A stretch of DNA of 64,000 bases from UBA9926 sp913064795 (GTDB taxonomy: Bacteria; Pseudomonadota; Gammaproteobacteria; Pseudomonadales; Azotimanducaceae): NCBI GenBank assembly GCA_045560765.1, contig JBJKZD010000013.1, positions 1 through 64,000 of the forward strand, read 5' to 3'. The notes beneath the pieces were generated by a model. It ran no database searches and was not told where the DNA came from. It was given only the letters and a program-made list of their open reading frames with translations. Of the stretch, positions 27,258 through 39,200 are shown piece by piece; within the stretch, counting starts at the first letter, position 1, and each line of letters begins with the position of its first letter. The position numbers and the translations under genes are program-made.

Positions 27258-30200
27258 GCTTTGACTTCGACCAAACTCTGACGGGGCAACATCTCATTGA
27301 GGCAAGTGCCGGCACTGGGAAAACACACCTTCTCACAACACTGTACCTTCGGCTCCTCCTGGGCCTTGGAACCCACAACGTGAAAGCCTATGATGTTTCA
27401 GAGATTCTTGTCGTCACATTCACGATTGCGGCGACAAAGGAACTCAAAAACCGTATCCGCCAGCGGATCAAAGCGGCGATCACAGCCATCACCGCCGAAC
27501 TTTCAAACGATACGGAAATTACGGCACTGTTTGAAGATCGCTCAGCTGAGGAGACTCAGCTTGATCTCGAGCGACTTAAACAAGCACTTTTAAGTTTTGA
27601 TGAGGCCCGAATTCATACAATTCACGGTTTTTGTGCGCGTGTCCTTAAAGATGCAAGCTTCTCTGCCGGTACTTTATTTGACCAGAGCCTCGACGCCCAT
27701 CCCAGTGAGATCCTAAATTCCGCGGCCCAGGACGTTTTCAGAAACCTGCTTGTGCAATCAGCACCGGTTGAACAAGCGCTCACCCTATCAATCTGGCCAA
27801 CCCCCGACGCACTGATGGATGCCCTGGCGCCCCTCTTGAACCGCCGAAACTTGAGATACCAACCGGAACCTGCAACCGAGGGATTCTCTGACAAGCTCAC
27901 CGAACGGATGTCGAACGTCAAGCAGCAATGGATCATAGCCAATCTCTCACAAGTCTTGCGCGACAGCGGCCTTAAGAAAAACGTTAAAGCCTGGCATCGC
28001 ATTGACCAAATGCAGCAATTTTGTAAAACGACTGCACTCGCGCCAGAGAGCGAGCTTTGGCACATCTGGACGACCAGTGCTCTGGCCAAGGCCATGAAAA
28101 AAAATGAAACCCCGCCATGCCATCCAGTTTTTGAAGAGCTCGAAGTGATTGCGGAGGCGCTGAACCCTCATGGGCCCATGATTAGCCGAATCTGGCAGAA
28201 AACCCTTGATCAATTTCGATCACGGATCGAAAGCCAACGCGCCGCAGGCCGACTCACCGTGGATGACTTATTGACGGTAATGCGGGACGCCGTCACCGAG
28301 ACGCCAGATCTCGCTATACGTCTCAACCAAATCTACCCAGCGATTCTGGTCGACGAATTTCAGGACACCGACCATCAACAATACGAAATTTTTCGTGGCA
28401 TTCACAAGGCTGCAAGCCCTCACTTGCTAATGCTTATCGGCGATCCGAAGCAGTCCATTTATCGATTTAGAGGCGCTGATATCTTCACGTACCTCGACGC
28501 AAAAACACAAAGCAACTATCCACACCAACTCGATACAAACTGGCGAGCCACGCCGCAGTTGGTTGAAGCCACCAACCATCTCTTTGATCAACCCGGCTGC
28601 TTTACCAAGGATGAGCGCATTGGCTTTTTCCCTTCGTTTGCTGCAAAGCCGTTTGATGCCAAAGCACTGACCCTTGACGGCCAAAGTACACCGCCGTTTT
28701 GGTTTGTCGGTGATGACCCAACCTTTGAACCCCGACGTCAGCAGGTCGACAGCCATCAACTCGCGCAGCTGCTCGCACAACACATAGCGCACTGGCTCTC
28801 TGATGCCTCGCTACTCAAGATCGAGGGCAAGTCCATCGAGGCCAAGCAAATCGCTGTACTCACGCGGAATCGGTCTCAGGCGGATTTAATTAATCGCGCC
28901 TTAACCGCGCGAGGTCTAGGTGCTGTTTATCTCACCCAAGACAACGTGCTCGAACAAAATACTGCGAAGGATGTTGTGCTCATCCTTGAGGCCGTAATGG
29001 CACCGACAAACGAGCAAAAAATTCTCTCCGCATTGGCGACAGAATTACTGCAGAGCACCCCCGTTGAGCTAGAGGAGTTTAGAACATCAGAGCCTCACCA
29101 GTTCAGAGTCAAAAACCAGTTTGAACACCTCGACCGTGTCTGGCGTCAACGCGGCATCGCGGCCTGCATTCTCAGCCTCATTAGGGAGCGTCGGCTTGCA
29201 AAACGCTGGCTCGGTCGAGAGGCCGGCCCTCGACAGCTCACAAACCTCCGGCATCTCGCAGAACTCCTCGAGGCACAATCGATCAAGCTGGCCGGGCGGG
29301 CACAACTGATCGCTTGGCTCACCCAAGACTATCAACGAGATGAAGCGCTGATCGACGATGTCCGCCAACTTCGTTTAGAAAGCGACGACAATTTGATCAA
29401 AATCATGACTCTGCACGGATCAAAGGGACTCGAATTTGATATCGTCTGTCTACCCTTCGCGCATTTTTCGAGCACCGCGTCGAATCGAAAATCAGAACCC
29501 TCCGTGAGCCATCACCAAAATGCCAGCTCCATCATCGAGCCCTGGATTAATCTTGCCGGGGACTCCGCACTCACCACCACCGCAGAGCGCGAAGCCCTCG
29601 AAGAGGACAGGCGATTACTCTACGTTGCACTGACTCGAGCGAAGTATCTCAACGTTGTCGGGCTAGGCTGCCCTAATCAATACGCCTCATCGACCCTGTC
29701 TCAATTGCTGGGTCTGACCGACACCGACGAGGCCATGGCTGCTTTAAAAGCTCTGCCTAACCATCTGTTTCGGCTGGCATTTGACCCACTCGAAGCGGCA
29801 GAAGGCTATGACCCGGCCCCAACTGCTGCCGAACCGTCTTGGCTCCCGGTTCAAAAAAAACCAGTGATAAAAATCGATTGGCGACTACACAGTTACACCC
29901 GGATGATCAAAACCGAACTTCGGGAAACTCAAAATGAGGGCGCCACCCGGGGCTTTACTGACGATGATGTTGAGCCTACTGATCCGGCCACCGCTTCCTC
30001 CAGCCAGGACAACCTTGAGCACTATGTAACCCAGATATTCCCTCGAGGCCCCCACGTCGGCATTGCAATGCACCACCTTATGGAACACCTGGACTTTAAG
30101 GCATCCATTGTTCATCAGCAGGGCCTCCTCGCTCGTCTCAGTCAGCGACTCAACCTCGGTGAGGATTCAGGTCCTCACATCAATCAGTGGCTCGAGGCGA

Positions 30201-30724
30201 TCATTCATCATCCGCTGACTCCCTCTGGGCTGAAACTCACCGACTTACCCCGGGAAGATCGGGTTGACGAGCTTGAATTTCACTTCCCCGTTCACAGTGC
30301 TTCAGACTTTGTTGAAACCGCACACGCACTGGGCTTTTTAGACCTGATCGAGGACGCACCCCTTCATCTAGAAGGCATGATGACGGGTAGCATCGATCTG
30401 GTGTGCCGTCACCAAGGACGCTACTACTTGGTCGATTACAAAACCAATCACCTCGGTGACACCAAAGAAGACTATGACGAACTTCACCTCGAGACAGCCA
30501 TGGCGCATCATCATTACGATCTACAATATTTGATTTACGCGGTCGCGCTCAAAAAGCTGCTGGTGCTTCGAGAGCCCAACTTTGCTTTTCACCGACACTT
30601 TGGCGGTGTGATTTATCTGTTCCTTAGGGGAATGACCGGATCAGACCAACACGGCGTCTACTTTCGAGCGCTCACCCCCGAGACCATAGAACGGCTCGAG
30701 TCGGCCCTTGGAGGCGAGGCTTGA
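27254..30724 (+). CDS. recB: Exodeoxyribonuclease V subunit beta (RecB), helicase-nuclease
   Basis: This protein of about 1156 residues starts at an ATG overlapping the recC stop; an upstream extension of the frame overlaps recC and is unlikely. Superfamily 1A helicase motifs are visible: Walker A HLIEASAGTGKTHLLT, motif II VDEFQDTDHQQYEIF, motif III LIGDPKQSIYRFRGAD, motif V IKIMTLHGSKGLEFDIV and motif VI DRRLLYVALTRAKY. The C-terminal nuclease domain shows GSIDLVCRHQGRYYLVDYKTNHLG with the Asp-Tyr-Lys triad. It therefore has both 3'-5' helicase and nuclease activity as in RecBCD. Confidence 0.96.
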   Translation: MSFDFDQTLTGQHLIEASAGTGKTHLLTTLYLRLLLGLGTHNVKAYDVSEILVVTFTIAATKELKNRIRQRIKAAITAITAELSNDTEITALFEDRSAEETQLDLERLKQALLSFDEARIHTIHGFCARVLKDASFSAGTLFDQSLDAHPSEILNSAAQDVFRNLLVQSAPVEQALTLSIWPTPDALMDALAPLLNRRNLRYQPEPATEGFSDKLTERMSNVKQQWIIANLSQVLRDSGLKKNVKAWHRIDQMQQFCKTTALAPESELWHIWTTSALAKAMKKNETPPCHPVFEELEVIAEALNPHGPMISRIWQKTLDQFRSRIESQRAAGRLTVDDLLTVMRDAVTETPDLAIRLNQIYPAILVDEFQDTDHQQYEIFRGIHKAASPHLLMLIGDPKQSIYRFRGADIFTYLDAKTQSNYPHQLDTNWRATPQLVEATNHLFDQPGCFTKDERIGFFPSFAAKPFDAKALTLDGQSTPPFWFVGDDPTFEPRRQQVDSHQLAQLLAQHIAHWLSDASLLKIEGKSIEAKQIAVLTRNRSQADLINRALTARGLGAVYLTQDNVLEQNTAKDVVLILEAVMAPTNEQKILSALATELLQSTPVELEEFRTSEPHQFRVKNQFEHLDRVWRQRGIAACILSLIRERRLAKRWLGREAGPRQLTNLRHLAELLEAQSIKLAGRAQLIAWLTQDYQRDEALIDDVRQLRLESDDNLIKIMTLHGSKGLEFDIVCLPFAHFSSTASNRKSEPSVSHHQNASSIIEPWINLAGDSALTTTAEREALEEDRRLLYVALTRAKYLNVVGLGCPNQYASSTLSQLLGLTDTDEAMAALKALPNHLFRLAFDPLEAAEGYDPAPTAAEPSWLPVQKKPVIKIDWRLHSYTRMIKTELRETQNEGATRGFTDDDVEPTDPATASSSQDNLEHYVTQIFPRGPHVGIAMHHLMEHLDFKASIVHQQGLLARLSQRLNLGEDSGPHINQWLEAIIHHPLTPSGLKLTDLPREDRVDELEFHFPVHSASDFVETAHALGFLDLIEDAPLHLEGMMTGSIDLVCRHQGRYYLVDYKTNHLGDTKEDYDELHLETAMAHHHYDLQYLIYAVALKKLLVLREPNFAFHRHFGGVIYLFLRGMTGSDQHGVYFRALTPETIERLESALGGEA

Positions 30725-32382
30725 TTCACTCAGAACGCTATGCGCTCAAACGAGAACTTGCGAGCCTTATCCGCCGTCTGGAGCCGAGTACTCATCAGAC
30801 CATTACTCCGCTGCTGGGTCCGTTAATCGATGGCATCGATGCGCAGCATACGCATATTCTCCTGAGCGACGCCCAGTGCAGCGTTCTGGTGGAACACCCC
30901 TGTCCGAATCTTATCGGAGACCCAGCCAGCAATAGTCCGATGCTGCTCTGGGAGAACAGGCTTTATTTTAGGCGCTATTATAATCTTGAACGGCGCATCG
31001 CGAATCAGCTCATAGCACGCCACAAAGAACTCAATCGATCCGAATCGGATGCGCCCATGCAGCACGTTCGCAGGAACTATCCCCTGTTATCTGCTCAGCA
31101 AATCGAGGCGGTCGAGCTTGCTCACACGCGCAGTCTCAGCATCATTACGGGTGGGCCAGGCACTGGAAAAACAACCTTAATTAAAGCACTGCTATCGTCT
31201 GTTTTGGCATCCAATGCCGATCTGCGCGTCGCACTCGCCGCGCCAACGGGTAAGGCCGTTGCTCGGCTCGAGCGCTCCCTTGACGGCCTGTCTTTATCAC
31301 CAGATCAAGTTGAGGTTAAAACCTTACACAGGCTCCTCGGCTATGGTGCCGGGCGGCGACCCCGCTATGATTCGAATCGGCGCTTGGCGCTTGATCTCAT
31401 CGTTATTGACGAAGCCAGCATGATTGATTTGAATCTCGCGGACGCCCTTCTCCAAGCACTACCCGATGAGGCACAATTAATTCTCATAGGCGACCCCAAC
31501 CAGTTACCCTCGGTTAATCTTGGTCGGCTATTGGCAGACCTCGCCCAGCCACTTCAATCCGGTGAACTTTTGCTCCAAGCCGCTCAATGTCAACTCACTG
31601 AGAACTTTAGGTTCGAAGCCAAATCTGGAATTGATGCCCTGGCACAGGCCATTGTTGCGCAGCGCCCCATTAGCCTTGACCAAGGCCCAGCCGTCCAATG
31701 GCTCGAACCCGACGCGCTCGATGATCAGCTGCTAATGCAAGCATTTAGCGCCTGGCTCGATTGCCTAGGAAAGCCTTCCGCGCCCACAGACTTTTTTGAA
31801 GCCCTCGATGCTTGCCGAATTCTCGCTCCCCAGTATGGAGGACCGTATGGTGTCATGGCGCTAAACCAGCGCGTTATCTCAATACTGCAAAAGCTTAAGC
31901 TGGTCGAAATTAACCCCCGAGACCACTTTCACGGACAGCCGCTGCTCATTTCGAAAAACGACTATGGACTCGACTTGTTTAACGGTGATGTCGGATTTTG
32001 TATTGACCCAAAGCAATGCGGGAGTTTGACTCAGGACCTACCCCAATCATCAACCCTCATCGCCTGTTTTAAGCATCATCGCGAAAACACCCTGCGCTAT
32101 TTTTCAATCAGTGCCCTGCCCGAACACGAAACCTGTTTTGCAATGACCGTTCACAAAGCTCAGGGTTCTGAATTTGACGAAGTCCTTTTCGTCCTTGACG
32201 AGTCTGATACTGAGCCTGATCATCACCTGCTCACTCAAGAGCTAATCTACACCGGTGTTACGCGTGCAAAGGAAAGACTCAAACTGATCACCTCTCAGCA
32301 GACCTGGATTCATGCCGCCCATCATCGCCTTCAACGCAGGAGCGGGCTCAAAGCAATGCTGAGTGCGCTGGAGGCTCCATGA
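30721..32382 (+). CDS. recD: Exodeoxyribonuclease V subunit alpha (RecD)
   Basis: This 553-residue, 5'-3' SF1B helicase is a little shorter than E. coli RecD. Walker A SIITGGPGTGKTTLI, DEASMIDLNLADALL with the Walker B Asp-Glu, LIGDPNQLPSVNLG, TENFRF and the C-terminal TVHKAQGSEFDEV plus TGVTRAKERL motifs are present. The start is a TTG whose last two bases are in the recB stop (TTGA overlap), so RecD is probably translated by coupling. With RecB and RecC it forms RecBCD, which repairs double-strand breaks. Confidence 0.95.
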   Translation: MIHSERYALKRELASLIRRLEPSTHQTITPLLGPLIDGIDAQHTHILLSDAQCSVLVEHPCPNLIGDPASNSPMLLWENRLYFRRYYNLERRIANQLIARHKELNRSESDAPMQHVRRNYPLLSAQQIEAVELAHTRSLSIITGGPGTGKTTLIKALLSSVLASNADLRVALAAPTGKAVARLERSLDGLSLSPDQVEVKTLHRLLGYGAGRRPRYDSNRRLALDLIVIDEASMIDLNLADALLQALPDEAQLILIGDPNQLPSVNLGRLLADLAQPLQSGELLLQAAQCQLTENFRFEAKSGIDALAQAIVAQRPISLDQGPAVQWLEPDALDDQLLMQAFSAWLDCLGKPSAPTDFFEALDACRILAPQYGGPYGVMALNQRVISILQKLKLVEINPRDHFHGQPLLISKNDYGLDLFNGDVGFCIDPKQCGSLTQDLPQSSTLIACFKHHRENTLRYFSISALPEHETCFAMTVHKAQGSEFDEVLFVLDESDTEPDHHLLTQELIYTGVTRAKERLKLITSQQTWIHAAHHRLQRRSGLKAMLSALEAP

Positions 32383-33218
32383 AAACAACACAGCTTCTGG
32401 CACGACAATGCCTAAGCCTTTTGTCCTCAGTTTGGTTTCTATCGAACCTTTTGATCTGGCTCTCGGCTTTGTTGATGCTGACGCCCTTCAAGCTTGTACC
32501 TCATAAAGGTTTTCAGACTCGCTGCGTCGACCCCCTCGCCGAACACATTTATAGAGCCGCGGTCGTGACCAACAGCTTCTGGATGAAGCGCGTCGTAGGT
32601 ATACGCCTTGAAATTACCGGTACGCCCACTGGACATATCAATCCCATTGTCGTCTGCAATCATCAATCTTGGTTTGATATTCCCTTGGTTCAGGAACTGA
32701 TTACAGCACAAGGACCCATTGTAAGGTTCTTGGTAAAGCGTGAATTGGTATGGGTGCCAATCATTGGTTGGATTTGTTTGGTTCTAAATTTTCCGCGGTT
32801 GCGGCGATCGGGCTCAAAAACCGATCGAGCGGCGGATTACAAAGCCATCACTCGAGCTGTTCAGTCCTCTGACGTGATGCCCGGGGCGCTTCTAATCTTT
32901 GCCGAAGGCACGCGCTTCACACCATCCAAGCAAATTGATCAGGCATCCCCGTACCCCAATCTATTGAGGCCCAAAGTGGGGGGCTTTCGTATTCTCCTCG
33001 ATCACGCGGCCCCCGACCAGCCGGTGCTCGATGTCAGCATTGCCTATTTGTCGGGAGACAGCCATTTTTGGCATTGCCTGCATGGCGGTGCGCCCGTGAT
33101 CAAAATAAAGGTGGACGTTTACCGCGCGGGAGATATTACTGATATCGAGGCGTGGCTTACGGCCCGCTGGTCCGAGAAATCCCAGTGGCTATTAAGCGAG
33201 GTGCAGCAAGTCCCTTAA
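32379..33218 (+). CDS. 1-acyl-glycerol-3-phosphate acyltransferase family (YihG/LCLAT-like)
   Basis: This 279-residue inner-membrane protein has N-terminal hydrophobic helices (SNLLIWLSALLMLTPF), then the PlsC-type motifs: catalytic NHQSWFDIPLV (His-x4-Asp), KRELVWVPIIGW, and the glycerol-phosphate binding FAEGTRF. The layout with a further LRPKVGGFRILLDHA block matches the E. coli YihG branch. It transfers an acyl chain to a lysophospholipid in membrane lipid synthesis. The ATG overlaps the recD stop, so it is the last gene of the recBCD operon. Its own stop overlaps the stop of the convergent giant gene by four bases. Confidence 0.85.
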   Translation: MKTTQLLARQCLSLLSSVWFLSNLLIWLSALLMLTPFKLVPHKGFQTRCVDPLAEHIYRAAVVTNSFWMKRVVGIRLEITGTPTGHINPIVVCNHQSWFDIPLVQELITAQGPIVRFLVKRELVWVPIIGWICLVLNFPRLRRSGSKTDRAADYKAITRAVQSSDVMPGALLIFAEGTRFTPSKQIDQASPYPNLLRPKVGGFRILLDHAAPDQPVLDVSIAYLSGDSHFWHCLHGGAPVIKIKVDVYRAGDITDIEAWLTARWSEKSQWLLSEVQQVP

Positions 33219-36200
33219 AAGCCGCCGAAGCTATCTTGGGGCGCCTCATAAAGGTCTGCGCCAACGCTGCCTGAGCCCATTACCGGACTGCCGGCAACGG
33301 CACCTGATGATTCGGTTGATTCAAGAAGGCTGCTGAGAACGTAAATGTCTAGGCCAAGGGTGTCATCTTGGAAAAGCGCATAGAGGTTACCATCGCCGAA
33401 GAGGTCAATGCCGGACGCTAGGGGAGTTGCCTCGCGTACATCGACCCCTTCTAGCACCAGCGTATCTTCATTGTCGCCATTGATAACCAGCACTTTATGC
33501 TCACTGTGATTGACATGATCGGTGACGTAAGCAGCCAAGCTATTATCGCCGACAAGATCAAAAACATCTGAGAAAGTCAGGGTCATTGTATCAGCGGTTC
33601 CATTGCCGGCGGCGTTTATCTGCTCGATGTTTGTTGCAGGATTCGTCAACTGACTAAAGTCGATACTTCCTGAGACCATCAATGTATCAACGCCACGACC
33701 ACCATCGGTTTGAATATCGGTACTGTCATACACAATCGAATCATTGCCGTCACCACCGAGCTGCCGGTCTGCACCTGCTTTTCCGTCCAGCATGTCGTCC
33801 CCGGCGCGGCCAAAAAGCGTTTCACCCGGTTTGTCCGTGCCACTTAACGTATCACCCGTTTCATCGCCATATCGACTGATCGCGCCACTACTGTGGATCA
33901 CATTCACCGAGACCGCTTGATCAAAAAATAGTGACACAGACCCATCACTCACCCCGGTGTAGAGTTCAGGTTGATAGTCGAGCGTTGTTGCCGAACCCGA
34001 CGCCGACGCGCTGTGGGTCAGCAAATAGCGATCCTCGCTGAATTCAAAATCACCGCTGAGATTAATGATATCACCCGCATTACCATCAATCGCAAGACCA
34101 ATATCCCCGTCGAGTAGGTCACTCTGACCATCGACAATACTTTTGATGCCTTTAGCGTCAATGGCGAGGGTCTGGCTCAGCGTATCATCCATGCTGAGCA
34201 GCTCGATACGTTCAAAGGTGTGCCCTAGCCAACCTCCAGTAAAATCGAATGCCGTCTCAGTGCTTGATAGGACAACCCGGTCAAACCCATCGCCTCCGTC
34301 GATTCGTCTGACACCCGATACGTCAAGTACAAAGGTATCGTTTCCGGCCTCGCCATAGGCCGTATCGCCAAAACCTAACCCTGTGATGAGATCATCTCCA
34401 CCAGCGCCCAAATAATGGCTGATCGCAGGATTCGCTTCGAAATCAAAAACATCGCCGCTTGCACTCCCTTCTTGGAGCATGCCCGGGTCCCCTAGCGGCG
34501 TTAGCGTGATACTGGTCGCAAGCTGGTCAATATCGGCAACCGTCCGATTAGCGCCATTATCCAAGATCAGGCCGTCGATCGTATCAAAAGACCCTAAGAT
34601 ACTAGAGGCAGTAATCATAGTTACCGTGGCACCAGCGGACGAGAACACCGAGGACAGGGCAAGACGGCCTCCAGATAACCTGAGCACACCGCCCGTGGTG
34701 GTGGTAGTCACCGTGAGCGCATCATTCAGAGTCGATGTACCGTAGGTTACATCCATGGAAACGACCCCAGAGCCCCCAATGATTAACTCGCTCTCAGTGG
34801 TAATCGTCAGGTCATCAATACCGGTCGTCAGAAAGACATTACCAGGCTCTGAGCTCTGTACCGTATCGCCGATAGCAAGATGTCCATCGATGACGAGCGA
34901 TGATCCAGACGACACGATGATCTCGATCCCAGAGCCGGGATTCGAGGTCACCAAATAACCCGCTGATGAAACAGTCAGCACATCGGCACTTCCCGTACCG
35001 CCCAATGTTAAGCCTGCATTAGCTCCGTCTAGACTGATGACACCGTTCGAAACATGATTGGCACCGGCGGTTGCATCCAATACAAACTGGCTCTGGATCA
35101 ATACGTCACCGGTATTATTCAATTGCGCATCAAGGGTGGTTGTCCCGGAACCCGCGCTGACAGCAAAACCGCCTGCGTTACCAAATGTTCCTGCTGACGT
35201 ATTTGACCCTACTGTAAGGGTGTGATTCTCAGCTCCGCCAGCAAGGCCAACCGTTACAACGCCAGAATTGCTAAAGTCCTTTGCAAAGGTCACGGTGGTT
35301 GCGACCGAAGCTGCGCTACTGGCGAGTGAGCCAATATAAATCTCTGCGCCTGATTCTTGAACCACATCGCCATTAAACGTTAGAGCGCCCTGAACATAAA
35401 GCTCCGACACCATCGGAGAATTAGGACCGTTGCTTAAATTGTAAAAATCACCATTGATCAAGCTGTTACCGGTGATTTCTGTAACGACAAGATCGGAATC
35501 TGATTTGTCATTCGGCGCGTTGGCAAGAATCACCCCGGTATTTACAGTCAAATTGTTCAAACGGACTGTTTCAGAATTAACCCACGCGAGCGTTTCATTG
35601 CTGTCATTAGAGAATAAAAGACTCTCAGCGCCAGAGCCGTCTAGGACCAACGCATGGGTTCCGTTGAAATCGCTAAAAACTACAATATCGGTCAACCGAA
35701 TCTCCAAATGACCGTCTAAGTCCAGCTCCGCAACCGACGTGGTGTTACTGCTGGATGATATTGATCCATCTGCGTCGATCGTTAAGCTCGCACCATAGAA
35801 GCCGCCGCCACTTGTGGAATCGGCAATCGAAATTGAAACATCACCCGAACCTCGCGTGAATGTATTGGTGTAAACGACACTACCGTCTTGGCGGGTTTCA
35901 GAGACCCAACTTTCACCGAATGTCCCGCCAGTTACGCTAGAGAAGAACGGGCCCGATAAAAACGAAGATAAAGCTTCACTGGTGGTCACCGTGACCGTCC
36001 ATTGGGAATTACTCTCAGTTTGAACTGCCGAGATCGATACAGTACGGGCTGACCCAGCAAACACTGTGTTACCCAACATCAAAATGCCTGGGCTGGCTGC
36101 ACTTGCGCCGCCCGAAAGGGTCATCGAATAGGTATTTGTACTGCTTCCGGTGCCAGCATCAACAAAGAGCAGCAATTCACCATTTCGGCTATCCAACGTA

Positions 36201-39200
36201 TTGTTGTTAAGCACCAAACTACCCGAGTCGGAGAAACTCGAAGCAATTAAACGCCCTTCGTTGGTCAAGGTAACGCCAGCATCTTCGGTCAAGCTGACGA
36301 TTCCCGTAGAGCTACTTCCAAACCTAAGATCAAGGTCACCCAAATTCTTAAGATCAACGCTTAAAGCCATAGACCCGAAATAAGAGGCATTAATCTCTAC
36401 GTCTCCTGCATTGACGATTAACCCGGATCCGCCAATTGTATCGTTCGATGCACCAGAAGACGTCCACGATAGGGTCCCACCGCGCTCGATGCTAAGTTCC
36501 AGGCCCAGTGACGAGCCGCCAGTAAAATAGGCGGAACCTGATTCACTCACAATAATTTTGCCGTCGGAATCAGAGGCACGATTAAGCACAGCGCTACTAC
36601 CAACAACTAAAGATCCATTGATGGTAAGAGCATTACCCAACGTCAAGAGGACTGAATTGACCGATGAATTGCTACCAATCGAAAAACTGGTGTTTTGTCC
36701 TACTGCAGACTGATCAGCTAACGTGATTTCTGTCGTCGAAACACTCGTTCCATAACTGTTGGCATCCAGGTATACCGTAGTGCTTGAAGTACTTGTTGAG
36801 GAACCATTGGGGTTTTCTAGACTCAACGAATTGAGCGACACCGTTGACCCAGCCGCAATACTCAGGCTGTGGGTCACCCGAACATCATCTTCAGCACCAG
36901 GGGGATTGTTGTACCCATAGATTTGCCCGCCAGAACCTGCATTCGAGGAGGGCGGCGAGGTTGGCGAATACGTCAAGGTGGTCGCGTCGACCACCGTCAC
37001 GATCCCGTTATAGTCGTAATCTGAGGAAATCCCTGAAATCGTGACAGTGTCACCCGTCTGGAATCCATGTGCCGACGTTGTCACGACGGTTGCCAAGCTT
37101 GTTTCGCTTGAATAGGTCGCGGTAGACACTTCGATCGTCGTAGAAGAATAATCGGTTACGGTACCTCCGCTGGCATAGCTACCGGGATTATCAATTAGAG
37201 CGTAAGTCAGTGTCGTCGCATCAACGACTGTCACAACGGCTGCGGACTGATCGAAGCCACCAGTCCCGAAAATATCAACCTGACTCCCCGTGGTAAGCCC
37301 ATGAGGGCCCTGGGTGACCAGGGTCGCTATCCCACTGCCCGATGCGTCCGACCAGGTGATATCTCGAACGTCTGATTGTGGAAAAATCTTTGACCAATTT
37401 GAACCATCAAGGAAGTCCGCTGTAATCGTGGATGTCGACGTCTCACTGAAAGACGCAATCGATTCGTATTCCATATCATCGGCAACCACCACACTGATGG
37501 TCTGTCGGCTTGTATCAGTGCCGTAGGTATTACTCTGCAGACTCACCGAATAGCCAGCCGCAAGATTCGAGCTAACGGTGCTAAAATTAGTGCCTACAAA
37601 AAAATTGTCGCTATAGCCCAAATCAATGATTGTTGCATCTGCGCTGGTGCTCATGTCAGCAGAGTTACCAAAGGATAAAACCAATGCGCCTAAGTCGGCC
37701 GGACTCTCGTCAGCGCCCCGAATGATGCCCGCACTCAAGTAGGGGAAGGTTAATCCGTAGAAAGATCCGCCGTCTTGAATCTCCAGATGAAGTTGGCTGC
37801 TCGCGGCTAAAATGAGATCACCGCCCAGGGTAACCGAAGCACCAGCCCCGCTGCTGTTAGCAGAAAAGGCTTCTCCATCAATCGCCATTTGGCCCGCGTT
37901 TAAAATATCTCCCTCGATGCGAACACTCCCATCGGAGAAGGTCAGGACGCCATCAACTGAGTTGGTCAGGTCGCCGTGGATGAGCACGGATTCATGATCA
38001 TAAACTGACGCATCCACATCCTCTGGCCCAACTTGCGCCACAGTGAAAGTTCCGCTGTTGACTAGACCACCTTCTAAAGACAACACGTTGGCAAAGACCT
38101 GAATCACGCCACCCGTCGCCGGCCCCCCAGGGTCAGCCGCGAGGTCATAGGTAAAGGTGGTCGAATCAACCACAGTTACCGCGCCTGAGTAGTCATAGCC
38201 CGAGGGGTTCACCGAATCTACAAGAATCACATCCCCAGTTGTCAGGCCATGCGCGCTTGAGGTCGTCATCGTTGCCACACCGCCTGTCCAACTGCCTGAA
38301 CTCAAAGACGGGGTGGAGGAGATTACGCTCTGCCCGGGAGCTGTTAGATTAATTTCTATTTGACCTTGATTCGTAAGCAACTGCGTCACAGACAACTGCA
38401 CCGTCGTTGTCGTTGAGGCATCGCTTTCAAGGACGAGTTCACCGCTCGCGCTAATGCTGGTCGCTCCGACCAATGCATTCGCGCGACTCGCAACGATCAA
38501 AGCCCCATCGATCTGCAAATTCGCACTGACGGTCTCATTATCGAACACCAGCTCATCCGATGCCGAAAGCGTCAGAACATCAGAGTTATTAACTGCACTG
38601 ATGGTTACTGCATCCTCAGAAAAATCGAAATCCGCCTCAAATTGACTGGTGGCCAATGATCCATCGATCGAAAGAGTCGTGCCTGAACTTGCATCAGGGA
38701 GCACTTCAGAACCGAACACAATCGTGCCATAACCCGTAACATTAGAATTCTCACCCAGGGTCAGGGTTCCACCGGCAATCCGCAACTCAACGTCTGGCGC
38801 GAAGGAAACTGTGCCCTGGCGCCAATCCAGCGACTGAGCCGTGTTGCTGAAGAGTAAATCCGCGTCTAATTTGACTTCACCGGTCAGGATCATTGATCCA
38901 ACGCTGACTTCGTTCACATCGGCCAGCGCGCCGCTCGATCCATTCACAGATCTCCCGTCCGAGATCAGAAGACCCGACTCGGTATAGGTTCCCGTCACTT
39001 CAAGATGTCCAGCAGCACCTGCACCGACATTCGATGCCAGGCCCACGCCCAGACCCTGATCGTGGAGGTCATAACGAAGCGTAATCTCTCCTGTATTGTC
39101 GAGGGATCCCGCCATCAGTCGACCACCAGAGGTGATCAAAGTGGAAGCGGTTGCTGTCTGCGACATTGCTGTAGGAATATCCGCGCTCGAGATCTCAAGC

